Assembly: GCA_027067855.1 (NCBI GenBank)
Contig: JAMOUX010000003.1
Span: 1 to 63,061 of the forward strand
Origin: Candidatus Fermentibacteraceae bacterium
GTDB lineage: Bacteria; Fermentibacterota; Fermentibacteria; Fermentibacterales; JCC-6
Direction: 5' to 3'
Length of the DNA stretch: 63,061 nucleotides
The number at the start of each line of letters is the position of its first letter. Within the stretch, counting starts at the first letter, position 1. The notes below the pieces were generated by a model that ran no database searches, was not told the origin of the DNA, and was given only the letters and a program-made list of their open reading frames with translations. Below, piece after piece: positions 54,624 to 62,725 of the stretch. The position numbers were made by a program, and so were the translations under genes.

Positions 54624-55575
54624 CCTGCATTTTCACCTTAAGCGCTTCCTCAAAGTTGATCTCAATGGAGTCGATTTCTTTACATGACAATTGTGCCAGC
54701 TCAGCCAGAAGCAGTTTCTCCTTAGATTCATGGATCAAGTGTCTCATTTGATTTCCAATTATATTTACTTGATCTGCAAGTCCAATACTCTTGTATTCAT
54801 CATTGATATCAGTTGTCACTATTCTGAAATTCGAATAGGATTTATGCAGTTCGTCTTTCGTGCCATCAAAAATTATACTGCCCAGTTTTATTATGATGAT
54901 TCGCGCGCATAACTCTTCTATGTCTCTTATATAGTGGCTTGTCAGTAATATTGTAGCATTATATTCTATATTGTACCATCTTAGAAACTGTCGAATGGAA
55001 TCCTGGGAAACCAGATCAAGACCTATTGTAGGCTCATCCAAGAATAGAATATCAGGAGAGTGGAGAAGTGAGCAGATAAATTCCATTTTCATACGCTCGC
55101 CAAGAGATAATTTCCTCACAGGAATCTGTACTAGGTCCTTAATTGCCAATACAGATGATAGAGTGTCAATCCTGCCTTGAAAATCTTTTTCATTAATATC
55201 ATAGATACTTTGCATCAGTCTAAAAGTATCCATTGCGGGTAGATCCCACCACAGCTGGCTTTTCGATCCCATAATAAAACCGATATTCTTTAAAAAACGT
55301 TTTTTTCGTCTGAAGGGATCTTCACCCATGACTCTGATTTTTCCTTTATCCGGCATCAGAATGCCAGATAGCAGTTTCATTGTAGTCGTTTTTCCAGCTC
55401 CGTTTGAACCGAGATAGCCAACAAACTCCCCCCGCTTCACTGTGAAGCAGATATCCCTCAATGCCGGTACAATTTCATACTTCCTTCTGAACAGGTCTTC
55501 AAGAAAACCCTTGACACCCTCGTTGCGACGGTGCCTCTTGTATACTTTGTACAGGTTCTCAACTATTATTGACAT
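54613..55575 (-). CDS. ABC transporter ATPase
   Basis: This 320-residue ATPase pairs with ABC-2 permeases. Walker A GSNGAGKTT (56-64), Q-loop region GFIMGSKSQLWWDLPA, signature KLSLGERMKMEF, Walker B ILFLDEPTIGLD and the switch His in LLTSHYIRDIEEL are all present, so it should be active. The C-terminal 90 residues form the extra regulatory domain of NatA/bacteriocin-export types. Its start overlaps the maturase gene by ten bases. Confidence 0.93.
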   Translation of the reverse strand: MSIIVENLYKVYKRHRRNEGVKGFLEDLFRRKYEIVPALRDICFTVKRGEFVGYLGSNGAGKTTTMKLLSGILMPDKGKIRVMGEDPFRRKKRFLKNIGFIMGSKSQLWWDLPAMDTFRLMQSIYDINEKDFQGRIDTLSSVLAIKDLVQIPVRKLSLGERMKMEFICSLLHSPDILFLDEPTIGLDLVSQDSIRQFLRWYNIEYNATILLTSHYIRDIEELCARIIIIKLGSIIFDGTKDELHKSYSNFRIVTTDINDEYKSIGLADQVNIIGNQMRHLIHESKEKLLLAELAQLSCKEIDSIEINFEEALKVKMQDES

Positions 55576-56699
55576 TTTTCTCTCTCAGCATTGCCTACAA
55601 TTTCGTTCTTTACGCAGAACATAATTCTGCGGGGGAGAAATGTTCTGAAGAACTCTTTCTTGCAGTCTTTTTCCCACCCATGAAGTATCGACTGCTGAAT
55701 ACAGCCTCCAAGGCACATTGGCAAATATCGACATTCTCTGCATTCTTCTGAAGACTCAAAACTGTTCCAACCGTACAAAAATTGTGCCGAATTCTTAGAT
55801 ATTCTCTCCGGGCCATCAGTAATATTACCGACATAACTCTCTTGCTGACCCACTAATGAAACACACTTGTACACTTCTCCTGATGGTGAAATAACAAAAT
55901 CCGATGGAGTCCTCGTTGAGCAATATGGACTTCCGAACGGATCGCTCGTTTTCAGACCAAGATTGGCCGCTTTCTCGTAAAGATCCATCATGGATTCTGC
56001 CTTCTCCTTTTGTGATTTAAAGCAATACTTTGTTAGAAAGCTTCCAGGATTCTTACCGGGCATGACCAAAGCAAACACAAGGACTAAGTTATTCTTTCCA
56101 TGGAAATCTTCTGCCAATCTAGAGAGCAGACCATTCAGTTCAGAATAATTATGCATATCTATATTTATTCCTAAATATACTTTCATTCCTTTGTCAATCG
56201 CTTCAGTCATGTTCTTGTATACATCCTTGAATGATCCACTGCCATCTTGGTATGGACGTCGGTGGTCATGGATGTTCTGATCTCCATCAAGTGTAAAGAG
56301 AAGTCTATCTATTCCAAAACTAATGAAAGATTCAATTGTCTCTGAATCTATAAGTGTTCCATTAGTTACCATTGAAAAATCACTCTGAAGCCCCTCACCT
56401 GAAAGCGTACGAGATACATCAGAGCACAGCTTCTCTATCAAATCTTTTCTGAGGGTTGGTTCACCACCATGAAAAGAGAAACTTACTTTCTTAGTTCCAT
56501 ATGTGTTAGCAAGTGAAATAATAAATTCGCACAACTGTGGAATACTCGATTCCTGAAAATCAGTCTGTCTTTCATTAACGCTTTCAAGCTCTCTATAGCC
56601 TTCCTCATAGCAATACAGGCAACGGGAATTACATCTTCTTGTCAGCAGCTGTGTAATGCTCAATGTATCAGTATTATACAATGTTGATTCATGCTGCAT
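55566..56699 (-). CDS. Radical SAM/SPASM peptide maturase (main frame)
   Basis: The radical SAM domain has the cluster motif RRCNSRCLYCY (C23, C27, C30), SFHGGEPTLRKDL, TNGTLI and LFTLDGDQNIHDHRRP, an SPASM-protein hallmark. The C-terminal SPASM domain carries auxiliary cluster cysteines in SPYCSTRTPSDFVISPSGEVYKC and CRECRYLPMCLGGC. Such enzymes install thioether or carbon-carbon crosslinks in ribosomal peptides. The frame is open upstream of ATG 56699 to 56816 and encodes plausible N-terminal residues (DNKCPDLLSEDVLELLYKLG), but that stretch has no usable start codon, so the true N-terminus lies in another frame (see 56700-56917). Confidence 0.93.
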   Translation of the reverse strand: MQHESTLYNTDTLSITQLLTRRCNSRCLYCYEEGYRELESVNERQTDFQESSIPQLCEFIISLANTYGTKKVSFSFHGGEPTLRKDLIEKLCSDVSRTLSGEGLQSDFSMVTNGTLIDSETIESFISFGIDRLLFTLDGDQNIHDHRRPYQDGSGSFKDVYKNMTEAIDKGMKVYLGINIDMHNYSELNGLLSRLAEDFHGKNNLVLVFALVMPGKNPGSFLTKYCFKSQKEKAESMMDLYEKAANLGLKTSDPFGSPYCSTRTPSDFVISPSGEVYKCVSLVGQQESYVGNITDGPERISKNSAQFLYGWNSFESSEECRECRYLPMCLGGCIQQSILHGWEKDCKKEFFRTFLPRRIMFCVKNEIVGNAEREKCQ

Positions 56700-56917
56700 G
56701 CGAAACAGATGGAGTTCATCAACATCGTCATCAACAACGATTCCAAGCTTGTACAGTAATTCTAATACATCTTCTGATAATAAATCAGGACATTTATTAT
56801 CTGTTCTACGATTCCGTTAGGCAATATTGACACACTTTTTTGTAATATATTGTACGCTATCATATTCTCGTTATATTTTACAAATTGATTATACTTTGAT
56901 TTTTTCAATGTTCCCAT
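56700..56917 (-). other. N-terminal part of the maturase, in a shifted frame
   Basis: On the minus strand ATG 56917 opens a frame reading MGTLKKSKYNQFVKYNENM, then IAYNILQKSVSILPNGIVEQ, the kind of N-terminus seen in SPASM maturases before their RRE-like region. That frame stops near 56764. The radical SAM frame is open from 56816 and continues the same theme (CPDLLSEDVLELLYKLGIVV). A single-base change around 56780-56810 (near ATAATAAATG) would join them into one protein of about 450 residues. I see no slippery heptamer for programmed frameshifting. Either a recent mutation or an assembly error. Confidence 0.65.
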
Positions 56918-56978
56918 CTCTTTATCATTTAAAGGGGACACACATACAGCATGTTCCCAGAGTAAGTACTGCTAAATA

Positions 56979-57092
56979 CTAACCAGGGCAGCGCTGAGTC
57001 CTACAAACGCACTGGCCGGTCTGATCGCCATCAAGACCGCCGACATTTGTAGATGAACCCATGTCCAATACTACGATTGCTCCATTGTCCAT
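56979..57092 (-). CDS. Putative RiPP precursor peptide, cysteine-rich C-terminus
   Basis: This 37-residue peptide starts at ATG 57092 behind GGGAGGTGAAAT, one of the best ribosome-binding sites in the island. The leader-like part is acidic and Gly-rich (MDNGAIVVLDMGSS, then NVGGLDGDQTG); the tail is QCVCRTQRCPG, with cysteines at 28, 30 and 35. It is 61 bases upstream of the maturase's apparent start, same strand, with an ABC exporter following. Size, cysteine tail and neighbours are those of a radical SAM-modified precursor. I recognise no family. The core boundary (perhaps after G26) is inferred. Confidence 0.75.
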   Translation of the reverse strand: MDNGAIVVLDMGSSTNVGGLDGDQTGQCVCRTQRCPG

Positions 57093-57114
57093 ATTTCACC
57101 TCCCTTTAAATCTT

Positions 57115-57144
57115 TATATTGGTTCTTTATAAACTTAGTGTCAA
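57115..57144 (-). promoter_or_regulatory. IS21-borne -35 box facing the RiPP operon
   Basis: On the minus strand the IS21 terminus ends in CCCTTGACA; its TTGACA (57144-57139) points out of the element. Downstream in the flank are AT-rich -10 candidates (AATATA at 57120, TATAAA at 57118-57113) at 18-20-base spacing, about 20 bases before the ribosome-binding site. Outward -35 boxes at IS21 ends are known. Confidence 0.45.
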
Positions 57145-57233
57145 GGGACACCCAGTTCCGCGCAGTTGGGGGACATCCATTTCCTCGCACCTCATGCAGA
57201 GTCCCCCTGTCGTCATGAGATGCGTCTCCTGAT

Positions 57234-58007
57234 CTATTCCTGGTTTGTTTCGATCGCCTGATTCATGTGCCTCAGGCGGTAAGATCTGCCATCGATGTTC
57301 ATCACATGACAGTGATGGAGCAGCCGGTCCAGAAGAGCGGTTGCCAGGACCTCATCACCAGCGAGCATGTCCGGCCATTCCCTGATGCTCTTGTTTGAAG
57401 TAATGATGGTGCTGGTCTTCTCATAACGGTAGCTGATCACCTGGAAGAGCAGGTGCGCATCCCTGCGGTCCATGGTCTGGAAGCCCAGCTCGTCGATGAT
57501 GAGCACAGCAGCTCTCATGTACTTCCTGCGGCTCATTCGCCTGCGCTCGTTCTGGCTGTCCCTCCGCATGCGGGAGATGAGTTCGTCCGCCGTGAGGTAG
57601 GTGACCGAGAAGCCGTTCTGGACCGCCTTGACTCCCAGACCGGCCGCGAGGTGTGTCTTGCCCACTCCGGGAGGACCGAGCAGCAGGACGTTTTCTCGCA
57701 TGCGTGCGTACTCGCAGGTGGAGAGCATCTCTATCCCGCGCCTGTCGCCCCCCCTCTGGAAGGTGAAGTCGAAGTCCTCGATGGTCCTGCCCCTGGGAAG
57801 ACCCGAGAGCTTGAGGCTTGTGCGCACTCTCCTCTCCTCCCGGGAGTCTCGCTCCCTGCGCAGGACGAGCTCCAGGAATCCGGGCAGGGAGAGTTCCTCC
57901 CTGACCCCCTGCTCGATGAGCTCGGGCAGCGCCTCCTGCGCAAACTCGAATCCCGTATCGGTGAGGAGGGTGCGAGTCCGGTCCAGGTCTGTTGTGGCGA
58001 TGCTCAT
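57234..58007 (-). CDS. istB: IS21 helper ATPase IstB
   Basis: This AAA+ ATPase, DnaC-like, guides the IstA transposase to target DNA. Walker A GPPGVGKTHLAAGLG, Walker B AAVLIIDELGFQ, sensor 1 STIITSNKSIREW and LLDRLLHHCHVMNIDGRSYRL match IstB. ATG 58007 overlaps the istA stop by four bases. Length 257, apparently intact. Confidence 0.95.
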   Translation of the reverse strand: MSIATTDLDRTRTLLTDTGFEFAQEALPELIEQGVREELSLPGFLELVLRRERDSREERRVRTSLKLSGLPRGRTIEDFDFTFQRGGDRRGIEMLSTCEYARMRENVLLLGPPGVGKTHLAAGLGVKAVQNGFSVTYLTADELISRMRRDSQNERRRMSRRKYMRAAVLIIDELGFQTMDRRDAHLLFQVISYRYEKTSTIITSNKSIREWPDMLAGDEVLATALLDRLLHHCHVMNIDGRSYRLRHMNQAIETNQE

Positions 58008-58933
58008 GTGACCCTGCTCACCAGGTCGTGGTAGGAGTCGATGGAGCGCCTGGGAGCATCCCACTCCCAGCTCCGCTCAAGGACGATCTCCCTGCCGAGT
58101 CTGCCCAGTGGAGTCGGGGCAATCACACGGTCGTCGCCGTCGAAGTCGTTGCGAGTCCTATCCACCAGGATGCGGCAGTCCGTTCCCCGTGGATAGATCC
58201 TGAGCAGCTCTCCGCTGCCCGAGAAGATCCGGACCTCGCCTGCACAGCCCCTGACGCTGAGTGCTCTGCCGCAATACCTGGCAGGAGCCTCGTACTGCCG
58301 GCCCTCGAAACATACCATGCAGTCTCTGCCGACGGTGCGGCTCACCTGCACATCGAAGGGCTCGGGGAAAGAGAACGGCAGAGAGGTAAGATGCTCCAGC
58401 TCCCTCTCCCAGCTCTCGCGGATGGAGAGCCCCGTGACCGGGCAGAGCAACTCACCGGAGAGAGACTCCACTCTCTCGTCCGTCATCCGCTGCAGCTCAG
58501 CCAGAGTGGCGAAACGGTCACCGTCTAGAATGGGCATCCGCTTGACGTCACGGCCGCGTCTCTCGACCTTGCCCTTGTCGCTGCCGGTCCTGGCTCGGGC
58601 GGGATCCACAATGAATCCCACCTGTGAGGCATAATCGGCGTAGCCCTCGTTGATCACGGCCCAGGGACCGGCCCCGCTGGACACACCTGTCTTGAGATTA
58701 TCTATCCTGGCGCTCAGAGGAATGCCCCCGAGCCTCTCGAACGCCCTGTTGTGGCATCTGATCCAGCTCAGCATGTCCTGCGACCTGCTCCAGACCACGG
58801 TCCACATCCGGCTGAAGGACAGCACCATTACAAAAGCGTAGAGCTTTTTCCTACCACCCAGTTCGTCCACATGCACCGGCACCTCAAACCAGTCCACCTG
58901 CACCTGACTGCCAGGGCGGACCTCCCCGCCCTT
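58004..58933 (-). pseudogene. istA: IS21 transposase IstA, N-terminally truncated
   Basis: The DDE transposase core is present: GSQVQVDWFEVP (first D), SARIDNLKTGV (second D) and GSDKGKVERRGRDVKR (E), with the C-terminal beta-barrel domain following. The roughly 115 N-terminal residues with the helix-turn-helix are missing, cut at a stop at 58934. GTG 58903 could start a shorter product without end-binding capacity. Confidence 0.85.
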
Positions 58934-58936
58934 CTA

Positions 58937-59116
58937 CACTAATTACCGCTAGCGGAAATGTCTCACCTATATTGTCACGGAGGGGACCCCAGATGTCGTA
59001 TACTAACAGTAGGAAGGATAAAACCGATGAAACAGTCTGAATTTAACAGAAAACCTCTTCAGGCTGTCTACCAAAACGTGGCCACTTCATTCCTCGCTAT
59101 CTTAAGTCTCAGTAAA
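58937..59116. other. Gap between IS21 remnant and HNH gene
   Basis: AT-rich, with a short palindrome CCGCTAGCGG (58946-58955). ACCAAAACGTGGCCAC near 59071 resembles insertion-sequence ends, but no paired copy is visible. No gene seen. Confidence 0.4.
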
Positions 59117-60439
59117 TTATCCCATAACCACAGCATACGCTGCATCATGAAGGCAATCAAGCTTCCGACTTGTAATTCTCTTTTTGTGCTTCACCGTTAA
59201 TACTATTTTTACAACGCTATAGGATACTCGTATCACGGTTATTGTTGGCCCCAGTACCGGATCAGGAATAGGTGTAATACTATCCAACACAAGCTGTAAT
59301 GCCCAGAATGCGCCTTGTTCTATTGAGCTTCTAGCAATTGTTGAACCGAAGTTTCTCGCTGCTCTGGAAAGTCCAATTTGATTTGCTTGGAAGCCTTCTT
59401 GTATCAACGTTCTAACAGTAATTGCACTCATTATTATAAAGAAATCACCCGATGCGTCTGCTATATTATCAAGAAATGTATCTTGTACAAGGCAACTACC
59501 ATCAGTGAAAATATCGCAAATACCATCATGTATTAAATTACGTATTGGGTTACTAATCTCTTGAAGAACAAAGTATGGAACTATACATGTGGCTGCTCCT
59601 GAAATGAATGCGTCAGCAATTGCAGCGATTTTTCTTTGATTCCACGGTAGAGGATGCTTGGAAAGTTCTCTGTATTTTATAATGGCACTAATGCTTCCAG
59701 CTGCAACTCCAATTGTTATTCCCACTATTTCATCAAGGTTACTCTCTCTGTCGTAATGTGCTCTTTCTTTTAATCTAATTTCATCCGTTCTATCTGAAAC
59801 CTCAGAATAGGGTTCAGTAGATGTATTGTTCCAATTTCCCCCATGACCATCTTGAAGGTGTGCCTTAGGTGTTATTATTCTTACATTATCAATATCATAC
59901 ATTTGCCCCATATCATCAAATGGAGTATTGCTGATTCCTCGGCCATGATGCCCTTCGTAGATTGCTCTCTTACCGAGATGTTCACTTGGATCAGCCAGTA
60001 TCCTATTAGATTCACTCAGTCTGTTGAGTTCATTTTCTGTCCAATTGTGATAATTACCATCTGATTGATAACCACCTAAAACTTTTTCCACAGTTTCTTG
60101 ACTGGAATTATCGCTTAAGTATCTTTCATAGTCGAAACGTCTTGAAACACTCAATCCTCTTATCTTTTTCACTAAATTTCTGTATGCAGGATTATTCAAG
60201 ATTTCCTCTTGCACTCCATTAGAGTCTCGAGATATTTCAGCAAATCGATCCTGGAATGATGCAACTTGAAGTCCGTCCTCAGAATTCATCTGGTTTAAGC
60301 CATCAAAAAAGCTCTGTTGCCAATCCTTATAAGAGATAACCTCTGCATTGTATTTAATCCCGTTTATCAAAGATGCGGATATCACTGCTCCTTCTCCATA
60401 TAGAAGCATAGATAGTGATGATTCAGATCTATCTTGCAT
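59117..60439 (-). CDS. HNH-like nuclease/membrane protein of unknown system
   Basis: This 440-residue protein combines an N-terminal soluble region, an HNH-like fold and a membrane C-terminus. The HNH signature is YEGHHGRGIS (H164, H165), DIDNVRIITPKAHL (N185, H194) and H199 in DGHGGNWNN, closely like the GHH...DPxNI...EHLxxHGGNW class found in toxins and phage nucleases. From about 238 on there are three to four hydrophobic, Gly/Ala-rich segments (IVGITIGVAAGSISAII, FISGAATCIVPYFVL, FFIIMSAITVRTLI). AAGGAG precedes the ATG and overlaps the upstream gene's stop. Defence nuclease or toxin are options; neither is proven. Confidence 0.75.
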   Translation of the reverse strand: MQDRSESSLSMLLYGEGAVISASLINGIKYNAEVISYKDWQQSFFDGLNQMNSEDGLQVASFQDRFAEISRDSNGVQEEILNNPAYRNLVKKIRGLSVSRRFDYERYLSDNSSQETVEKVLGGYQSDGNYHNWTENELNRLSESNRILADPSEHLGKRAIYEGHHGRGISNTPFDDMGQMYDIDNVRIITPKAHLQDGHGGNWNNTSTEPYSEVSDRTDEIRLKERAHYDRESNLDEIVGITIGVAAGSISAIIKYRELSKHPLPWNQRKIAAIADAFISGAATCIVPYFVLQEISNPIRNLIHDGICDIFTDGSCLVQDTFLDNIADASGDFFIIMSAITVRTLIQEGFQANQIGLSRAARNFGSTIARSSIEQGAFWALQLVLDSITPIPDPVLGPTITVIRVSYSVVKIVLTVKHKKRITSRKLDCLHDAAYAVVMG

Positions 60440-60448
60440 CTTAACTCC

Positions 60449-61393
60449 TTACAACAATTTCTTCTTCTCGTGAACCATCAATTCGGTAATAGATAGTTGT
60501 GCTTCCTTATTAAGTTTAGAAAAAATTGTCCCATAAATTGTGTTTGTGTAACTGATCGTAGATGGAAGAAGATGCCTATTATCCCAGCCACCAATCAGAT
60601 TGACTATCTTTTTTAGCCCAGATCCACGCTTAATATCGCGTTTCTTCTCTTCAAACTTCTCTAATGCCAATTTATGATTCTTAATTGCTTTAAGATTGTA
60701 TGCTTGTTCTTTTTTCTCGATAATTTCTTGTTCATCATCTTTTTTATGAGTGAATATCGACACCAGCGCGTCTGATGTTTGACGATATTCAGTGAGTAGT
60801 TCAGGAATTGCTTCTATCAGTTCTTTGTTCAATGAGTTATCAAGTTTTTTAAGCTCTCTAAGCGTTTCTCTGTTATCAGGATCATCAGATAAAACATCTA
60901 TTAGTTCCCGCAATCGGAACAGCTGACGTTTGACGAGTTCTATTCCTTCCCTCTGTAACCTTTCCAATACTTTGGAGGATAGTTGCTCTAGTTCTTCAGA
61001 AATACTGTTTGACTTCTCAATATCTTCAATATTGCATACCTGTCTATAAGTAGCTATTGCGGCACTCATATCTTGAATCATGTCTCTCTGCAGGATAGCA
61101 GGCATGGATTCAGATAGTGTTTCTTGATGTAATTTCCAGAGTAAGCTCAGTAGCTCATAGGATGCTGGGAGACGATTGAAGCAGTGTTTTGCGATGTAGT
61201 ATTTCCTGTCTTTTGGCGTTGTTTCTATATAGCTTAGAAATTCAGAAGTCCGATCTGCATCAGGTTTATGAGTAGTAAGTCTAGTTTCTGAGTTGGAGTT
61301 TTGATTTCTTTTCTCTATCTGTCCAGTTTTCCATATCAAATACAGAAGTGCGGTAAGGCTCAAAGCTACAACAATCATGATTACTAATTCCAT
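60449..61393 (-). CDS. Membrane-anchored coiled-coil protein paired with the HNH gene
   Basis: This 314-residue protein has an N-terminal transmembrane helix (MELVIMIVVALSLTALLYLIW) and a largely helical, charged cytoplasmic body with coiled-coil stretches (SISEELEQLSSKVLERLQRE, EKKEQAYNLKAIKNHKLALE). I use ATG 61393 because GGAGATTAAC precedes it. The HNH gene starts ten bases after its stop, so they form a two-gene unit. No catalytic motif seen. It may sense or hold the HNH partner at the membrane. Confidence 0.72.
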   Translation of the reverse strand: MELVIMIVVALSLTALLYLIWKTGQIEKRNQNSNSETRLTTHKPDADRTSEFLSYIETTPKDRKYYIAKHCFNRLPASYELLSLLWKLHQETLSESMPAILQRDMIQDMSAAIATYRQVCNIEDIEKSNSISEELEQLSSKVLERLQREGIELVKRQLFRLRELIDVLSDDPDNRETLRELKKLDNSLNKELIEAIPELLTEYRQTSDALVSIFTHKKDDEQEIIEKKEQAYNLKAIKNHKLALEKFEEKKRDIKRGSGLKKIVNLIGGWDNRHLLPSTISYTNTIYGTIFSKLNKEAQLSITELMVHEKKKLL

Positions 61394-61440
61394 GTTAATC
61401 TCCAATATTGTTTGATTCTGTTGATGGCAAGCCGCAATTC

Positions 61441-61472
61441 AATTACAACGCTGGGCTCAGCGGATTGCAATT
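61441..61472. other. Imperfect stem-loop upstream of the HNH cassette
   Basis: CGCTG/CAGCG with a GGCT loop is extended by AATTACAA/TTGCAATT with one mismatch and a two-base bulge. It lies 48 bases before the cassette's start codon (transcribed leftward). It could be a regulatory leader hairpin or remnant recombination site. Confidence 0.4.
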
Positions 61473-61542
61473 AGGCTAACATCAATCCTCCCATACAGCA
61501 ATACCGCTGCAGTCGCTTGTTGTGGACTCGTACCCCCTCCTA

Positions 61543-62400
61543 TTAAGAGGACAGTTCGTAAGAGGAGACATCTGCAGTTAACATTTCTCTGTAAACGGTT
61601 GGCGGCAAGCCCCCGAGAGAGCTGTGTGGCCGTCACTCATTGTAACTTCTCATCCAATTCTCTGTAATCTCTCGAACACGATCCAGACTATCGAACAAAT
61701 AAGCGTTCAAAACCTCCTCACGATAAGTGCGATTGAACCTTTCTATGTAAGCTTCTGGTTGGGTTCTCCGGGCTCGATGTGGCGCAGTTCAACTCCATTC
61801 TCTTCGCGCCAATCAGCAAGTACCCGGCTGATGAATTCAGGGCCATTATCGCTCCTGATGGCATCGGGCAGCTCTCTCCATGTCTTCAGTCTTTCCAGGG
61901 CTTCCACCACTCTTGCTCCGGGAAGAGAGGTGTCTATTTCGATGTGGAGGATCTCCCTGACTCCCTCATCCATGATGTTCAGTGTTCTGAATCGCTTTCC
62001 GAAGTAAAGAGAATCGCTCATGAAGTCCACTGATCAGACAGCATTAGGACGGTCCGGCACCTCCATAGGTAGCGGGTCTCTTGCGGGCAACCTCTTCTTT
62101 GTCTTTCTGCGAATGTTCAAACCTAGCTCCCTGTAAATCCTGTAAACTCGTTTGTTATTCCACTTGTGCCCATCCAGCCTCAGTCTGTTGTAGCATAAAT
62201 AGAATCCCCATCTGGGTTTCTTCTCTACAAGCTCCTGAAGGGAATCTATTACCTCTCGATCCCTCTCAGGCCTGTCTACTGGTGCACGGTACCAGGCTGA
62301 TCCGGATAGTCCAACTGCAGCACAGGCCTTCACTACACTCAATCCCTGCTCCGCCACCAGAAAAGATGCTGATTCCCGGCGTTCCGGTGGCGTCAGAGCT
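61543..62400 (-). pseudogene. IS3-family transposase orfB, multiply broken
   Basis: The integrase core is recognisable: GLSGSAWYRAP, RWGFYLCYNRLRLDG, VDFMSDSLYFGKRFRTLNIMD, DAIRSDNGPEF and, in a shifted frame, [18 protein letters not shown]. There is an in-frame TGA where tryptophan is expected (before SVDFMSD, 62031-62033), a frameshift after PNQK near 61755, and a second TGA before RPHSSLGGLPP. It ends with TAA at 61543-61545. Confidence 0.85.
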
Positions 62401-62659
62401 TTTTTGAGATTAATTCCTTCAAAGCATCATTCTCAAGGCTGAGATCGGAATACATGCGTTTCAGACGACTGTTCTCGGCCTCAAGTTCTTTCAATCGTAT
62501 GACCTCCGGAACTCCCATTCCACCATACTTCTTTTTCCAGTTGTAGAAAGTATTCCCGCAGATTCCATGCCTGTGACACACCTCTGTCACAGCCATTCCT
62601 GCATCTGCTTCCGCAAGAATTGCTACTATCTGTGTTTATGTGAATCTTGACCTTTTCAA
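62393..62659 (-). pseudogene. IS3-family orfA with premature stop
   Basis: The helix-turn-helix protein would start at TTG 62659 (AGGAGG upstream) and read KRSRFT, then TAA at 62636-62638 where glutamate is usual, then TQIVAILAEADAGMAVTEVC and YNWKKKYGGM, ending in a leucine-zipper-like helix. ATG 62596 could restart after the stop, but half of the first helix would be lost. Confidence 0.82.
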
Positions 62660-62725
62660 CTCGACCTCCTGGATTGGGTTTCGCAGAAAGTCTCTTTCTA
62701 TCAACTGTCACTCAAATGGGGGAGG

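Larger units (their letters stand above)
57139..58933 (-). mobile_element. IS21-family element, 3' remnant
   Basis: The element includes istB complete and istA without its N-terminal part. The intact end on the left begins TGTCAAGGGACACC at 57139, followed by an internal repeat region (AGTTGGGGGACATCC). The other terminus is missing; the istA frame breaks at a TAG at 58934-58936, where unrelated sequence begins. The element is GC-richer than the surrounding island. Confidence 0.8.

Noticed and set aside
56764-56917. Independent small peptide gene from ATG 56917
   Set aside because: Its sequence reads as the natural N-terminus of the maturase rather than a second precursor, and it has only a weak ribosome-binding site.
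61423-61490. Possible integron attC site around the hairpin at 61441-61472
   Set aside because: The outer boxes do not fit RYYYAAC and GTTRRRY in the required order on either strand, and no integron integrase of the IntI type is present.
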